Part shown: positions 62,018 through 64,000 of the stretch, in pieces
Layout: every line of letters starts with the position of its first letter
Position numbering within the stretch: the stretch's first letter is position 1
Origin: Algibacter sp.
Lineage (GTDB): Bacteria; Bacteroidota; Bacteroidia; Flavobacteriales; Flavobacteriaceae
NCBI RefSeq assembly: GCF_029245835.1
Contig: NZ_JAQWOO010000045.1
Span: forward strand, 1 to 64,000
Reading direction: 5' to 3'
DNA: 64,000 nucleotides
The notes under the pieces: model-generated
What the model was told of the DNA's origin: nothing
Databases searched by the model: none
What the model saw: the letters and a program-made list of their open reading frames with translations, nothing else
Program-made: the position numbers and the translations under genes

Positions 62018-62061
62018 CAGACCCAAATCATTTTCTCAATCGTGTATTGTATATACATTTA
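62018..62061 (+). promoter_or_regulatory. orphan Fnr-like box with -7 box
   Basis: CAGAC-CCAA-ATCAT (62018-62031) and TACATTTA (62054-62061, one mismatch) have the same 33-bp spacing as the other promoters. The promoter would point into the 3' end of the DUF2267 gene, and no plus-strand gene follows. It may be left over from a lost gene or drive a small or antisense RNA. Confidence 0.4.
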
Positions 62062-62106
62062 AAAATAAGTAAAATATCTATTAAAAAAGTTCCTTTAATT
62101 ATGTAA

Positions 62107-62559
62107 TTAAAACATAATACTATGGTAAACCATATCTTTTAAATCCTTTGGGAGTTCAGATCTTATATCCTCAATTTCACCTAAAGAAATATACTTTCTA
62201 AGCTTAATAAATGTTGTGTAAATATAATTTTCGGCCAAATCGTTGTCATACCCAAAATCACTGATCTCAGAGGGAGAATCAAAACTTTTTACTAAATCAA
62301 TAAAATCGTCCATGGTTTTAACCTTAGTTTTTTTCTGTTTAGGACTCCATCCATTAACATAAACCGCTTTTAAAAACATAGGAAATTGTGCTATGAGCTG
62401 TATTGATTCTTCAGTAGAAATTAATTCTCGTAGTCCATGTAATATAGAAGACAATATACGTCCAGCTTTTTCTGTATCGCCATTGAGATTTAATTCTTTA
62501 GTATAGTCATTTATAAATTTGTTTGCTTCTTTCGCGAATTGATTGAAATTTAGTGCCAT
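62107..62559 (-). CDS. DUF2267 domain-containing protein
   Basis: A 150-residue protein of the DUF2267 family. It opens LNFNQFAKEANKFINDYTKELNLNGDTEKAGRILSSILHGLRELISTEESIQLIAQFPMFLKAVYVNGW, the family core. DUF2267 proteins are found in hypoxia/stress regulons in other phyla, which fits the cluster. Function is unknown. It is divergent from the exonuclease III gene, with a perfect Fnr-like box between them. Confidence 0.85.
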   Translation of the reverse strand: MALNFNQFAKEANKFINDYTKELNLNGDTEKAGRILSSILHGLRELISTEESIQLIAQFPMFLKAVYVNGWSPKQKKTKVKTMDDFIDLVKSFDSPSEISDFGYDNDLAENYIYTTFIKLRKYISLGEIEDIRSELPKDLKDMVYHSIMF

Positions 62560-62610
62560 GATATTTTCTTTTTTATGATTAGAATCATTTTAAACAATAA
62601 GTATATGACT

Positions 62611-62654
62611 TAAATTTAGGTTTTATTTTAACCAAGAGAAATGACTTGGGTCAT
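62611..62654 (-). promoter_or_regulatory. promoter and perfect Fnr-like box between DUF2267 and xth
   Basis: ATGAC-TTGG-GTCAT (62641-62654). The minus-strand -7 box TAAATTTA (62618-62611, one mismatch) is 33 bp away centre to centre. On the plus strand the matching position (62677) has only TA, so the box probably serves DUF2267 first and xth less clearly. Confidence 0.65.
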
Positions 62655-62719
62655 TTTACAATTAATTTTCAAAAACTAAACTAAGAGCGTTTTTTAAATA
62701 GATTTTATACTAACTTATT

Positions 62720-63484
62720 ATGAAAATAATATCATGGAACGTTAACGGCATAAGAGCCATTGTAAAAAAAGATTTTTTTCAAGATTTAAAAAAGATGAAT
62801 CCAGACATCCTTTGTATTCAAGAAACAAAGGCACAAGATGATGCGGTAACTAAAAGTTTATTCCAATTATCAAATTATAATATCTATGTGAATTCGGCAG
62901 TTAAAAAAGGCTATTCTGGAACAGTAATTCTTTCAAAAATTAAACCCATTTCCATTGTGTATGGTATGGGTATTCCTAAGCATGATAAAGAAGGACGCAT
63001 TATTTGTGCTGAATACAAAGACTATTATCTTATTAACGTCTATGTGCCAAATTCTGGTCAACACTTAGAACGGTTGGATTACCGAAAACAATGGGATGAA
63101 GATTTTTTGAGGTATTTGCAACATCTTGAAAAGGAAAAACCCTTAATCGTGGCTGGCGATTTTAATGTGGCACATCAAACTATCGATTTAAAAAACGATA
63201 AAACAAATTATAACAAAACGGCTGGTTATACCCAAGTAGAAATAGATGGTATGGATAACTTTATCAATGCAGGATTTATAGATGCGTTTAGAGAAATACA
63301 TTCTAACGCAGAGGCTTACACCTATTGGAGCTACCGTTTTAAAGCAAGAGAGAGAAATATAGGTTGGCGTATTGATTATTTCTTGATGAGTAAATATTTA
63401 ATAAATAAAATAGAAACCATTAATATTCTATCAGAATACTATGGTTCTGACCATTGTCCAATTGGACTAGAAATTAATTCATAA
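62720..63484 (+). CDS. xth: exodeoxyribonuclease III
   Basis: A 254-residue Mg-dependent AP endonuclease/exonuclease of the ExoIII family for base-excision repair. Catalytic segments are ISWNVNGIRA, CIQETKAQD (Glu35), the YVPNSG tyrosine region, VAGDFNVAH (Asp and Asn), WRIDYFLMS and the final SDHCPIGLEI (Asp-His). All are intact. Its place in a stress-type cluster suggests an extra, induced copy rather than the housekeeping one; this is inference. Confidence 0.92.
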   Translation: MKIISWNVNGIRAIVKKDFFQDLKKMNPDILCIQETKAQDDAVTKSLFQLSNYNIYVNSAVKKGYSGTVILSKIKPISIVYGMGIPKHDKEGRIICAEYKDYYLINVYVPNSGQHLERLDYRKQWDEDFLRYLQHLEKEKPLIVAGDFNVAHQTIDLKNDKTNYNKTAGYTQVEIDGMDNFINAGFIDAFREIHSNAEAYTYWSYRFKARERNIGWRIDYFLMSKYLINKIETINILSEYYGSDHCPIGLEINS

Positions 63485-63556
63485 AACGCGCAAAAATTCA
63501 TGAAATATTTATACTTTAAGTACCTTTAAAACCATTAAAAAATAGAACTATTTCCC

Positions 63557-64000
63557 ATGGCTAAAAAGAAAATACCAACAGCAAAAAATAAAGAAAAGCC
63601 AGTGCCTGCAAAGAAAAATACGGTACCAAAAAATAAAACGAACCCTTTTCTTATTGTAGGTATGGGGCATCTGCTGGTGGTTTAGAGGCTTTTAAAGAGT
63701 TTTTTGAGTCGGCACCAAAACATATGGGTATGGCATTTGTAATTGTACAACATTTAGACCCAACACATAAAAGCCTTATGGTGCAACTTTTAAAAAGTCA
63801 TACAGACATGCAGGTTAAGGAAGTTAAAGACAAGACTAAAGTATTACCCAACAATGTTTATGTTATCCCACCAAATAAGGATATGGCCATTTTTAATAGT
63901 GTTTTGCACCTTATGGAACCATCTGCAGTCAGAGGATTTAGAAAACCAATAGACTTTTTCTTTCGTTCGCTTACAGAAGACCAGCAGGAAAAGGCTATTG
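63557..64000 (+). pseudogene. CheB-type methylesterase gene, frameshifted and cut by the window end
   Basis: The start encodes a basic leader (MAKKKIPTAKNKEKPVPAKKN ... NPFLIVG). One base is missing near 63663: the reading GGT-AT-GGG-GCA breaks the conserved GIGASAGGLEAF. After the shift the frame runs on: FKEFFESAPKHMGMAFVIVQHLDPTHKSLMVQLLKSHT ... VYVIPPNKDMAIFNSVLHLMEP, a CheB methylesterase domain. It is probably the front of a CheB-CheR-type sensory fusion. A sequencing error cannot be excluded. Confidence 0.75.

Overview
The window is a 64 kb piece of an AT-rich genome from the phylum Bacteroidota, most probably a marine member of the Flavobacteriaceae. The signs are the gene content (T9SS sorting-domain protein, TonB receptor with a carboxypeptidase-like N-domain, DUF4294, DUF6048, DUF6452, CCC-motif and DUF2752 proteins, RNase Y, PgpH-type HD hydrolase), the near absence of Shine-Dalgarno sites, and promoters with a TAnnTTTG -7 box. 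The genus cannot be told from the sequence alone.

Layout. 0.2-6.4 kb: small housekeeping genes (DUF4294, TrhA-like, acetyltransferase, ZIP transporter, two methyltransferases, DnaQ-like exonuclease) separated by inverted interspersed repeats. 6.5-9.0 kb: an accessory spot with two cargo units, a ParDE toxin-antitoxin pair and a putative PD-(D/E)XK nuclease. Each lies between one copy of a 136-bp repeat A and one copy of a 176-bp repeat B, and the spot abuts an osmC-like gene. 9.5-31.7 kb: core genes (rlmD, rocD, cysteine desulfurase, TonB receptor, M23 peptidase, zapA, a likely 6S RNA, rny, xerD, aroQ, lpd). 31.9-48.0 kb: a decayed NADH dehydrogenase, then msrB, M48 peptidase, MFS transporter, clpC, gyrA, TPR protein, NlpC/P60 peptidase, thiolase and PgpH-like hydrolase. 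48.1-50.4 kb: tRNA-Ser and tRNA-Pro, an integrase stump cut by an ISAon1-like element with 20-bp inverted repeats, and the 3' half of a tRNA-Met-like gene. This looks like the scar of an integrative element.

50.5-64 kb: a stress-type accessory cluster. It holds a universal stress protein, a MacAB-like export system, an ArsC-fold protein without cysteine, a DinB-fold protein, an e(P4)-type phosphatase, an AhpD-like protein, an AI-2E family permease, an OmpA remnant, a DUF2267 protein, exonuclease III and a frameshifted CheB gene. Its promoters share a 5-4-5 palindrome (ATGAC-N4-GTCAT and variants). Where a -7 box can be recognised, the palindrome centre lies 33 bp upstream of the box centre. 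This is the geometry of an activator of the Crp/Fnr superfamily and is the strongest unexplained signal in the window. The regulator itself is not in the window.

Other points of note are a structured leader shared by two unrelated loci (17.5 and 45.9 kb), REPIN-like repeats of several families, and a set of broken genes (NDH-2, integrase, IS orfA, AI-2E, OmpA, CheB).
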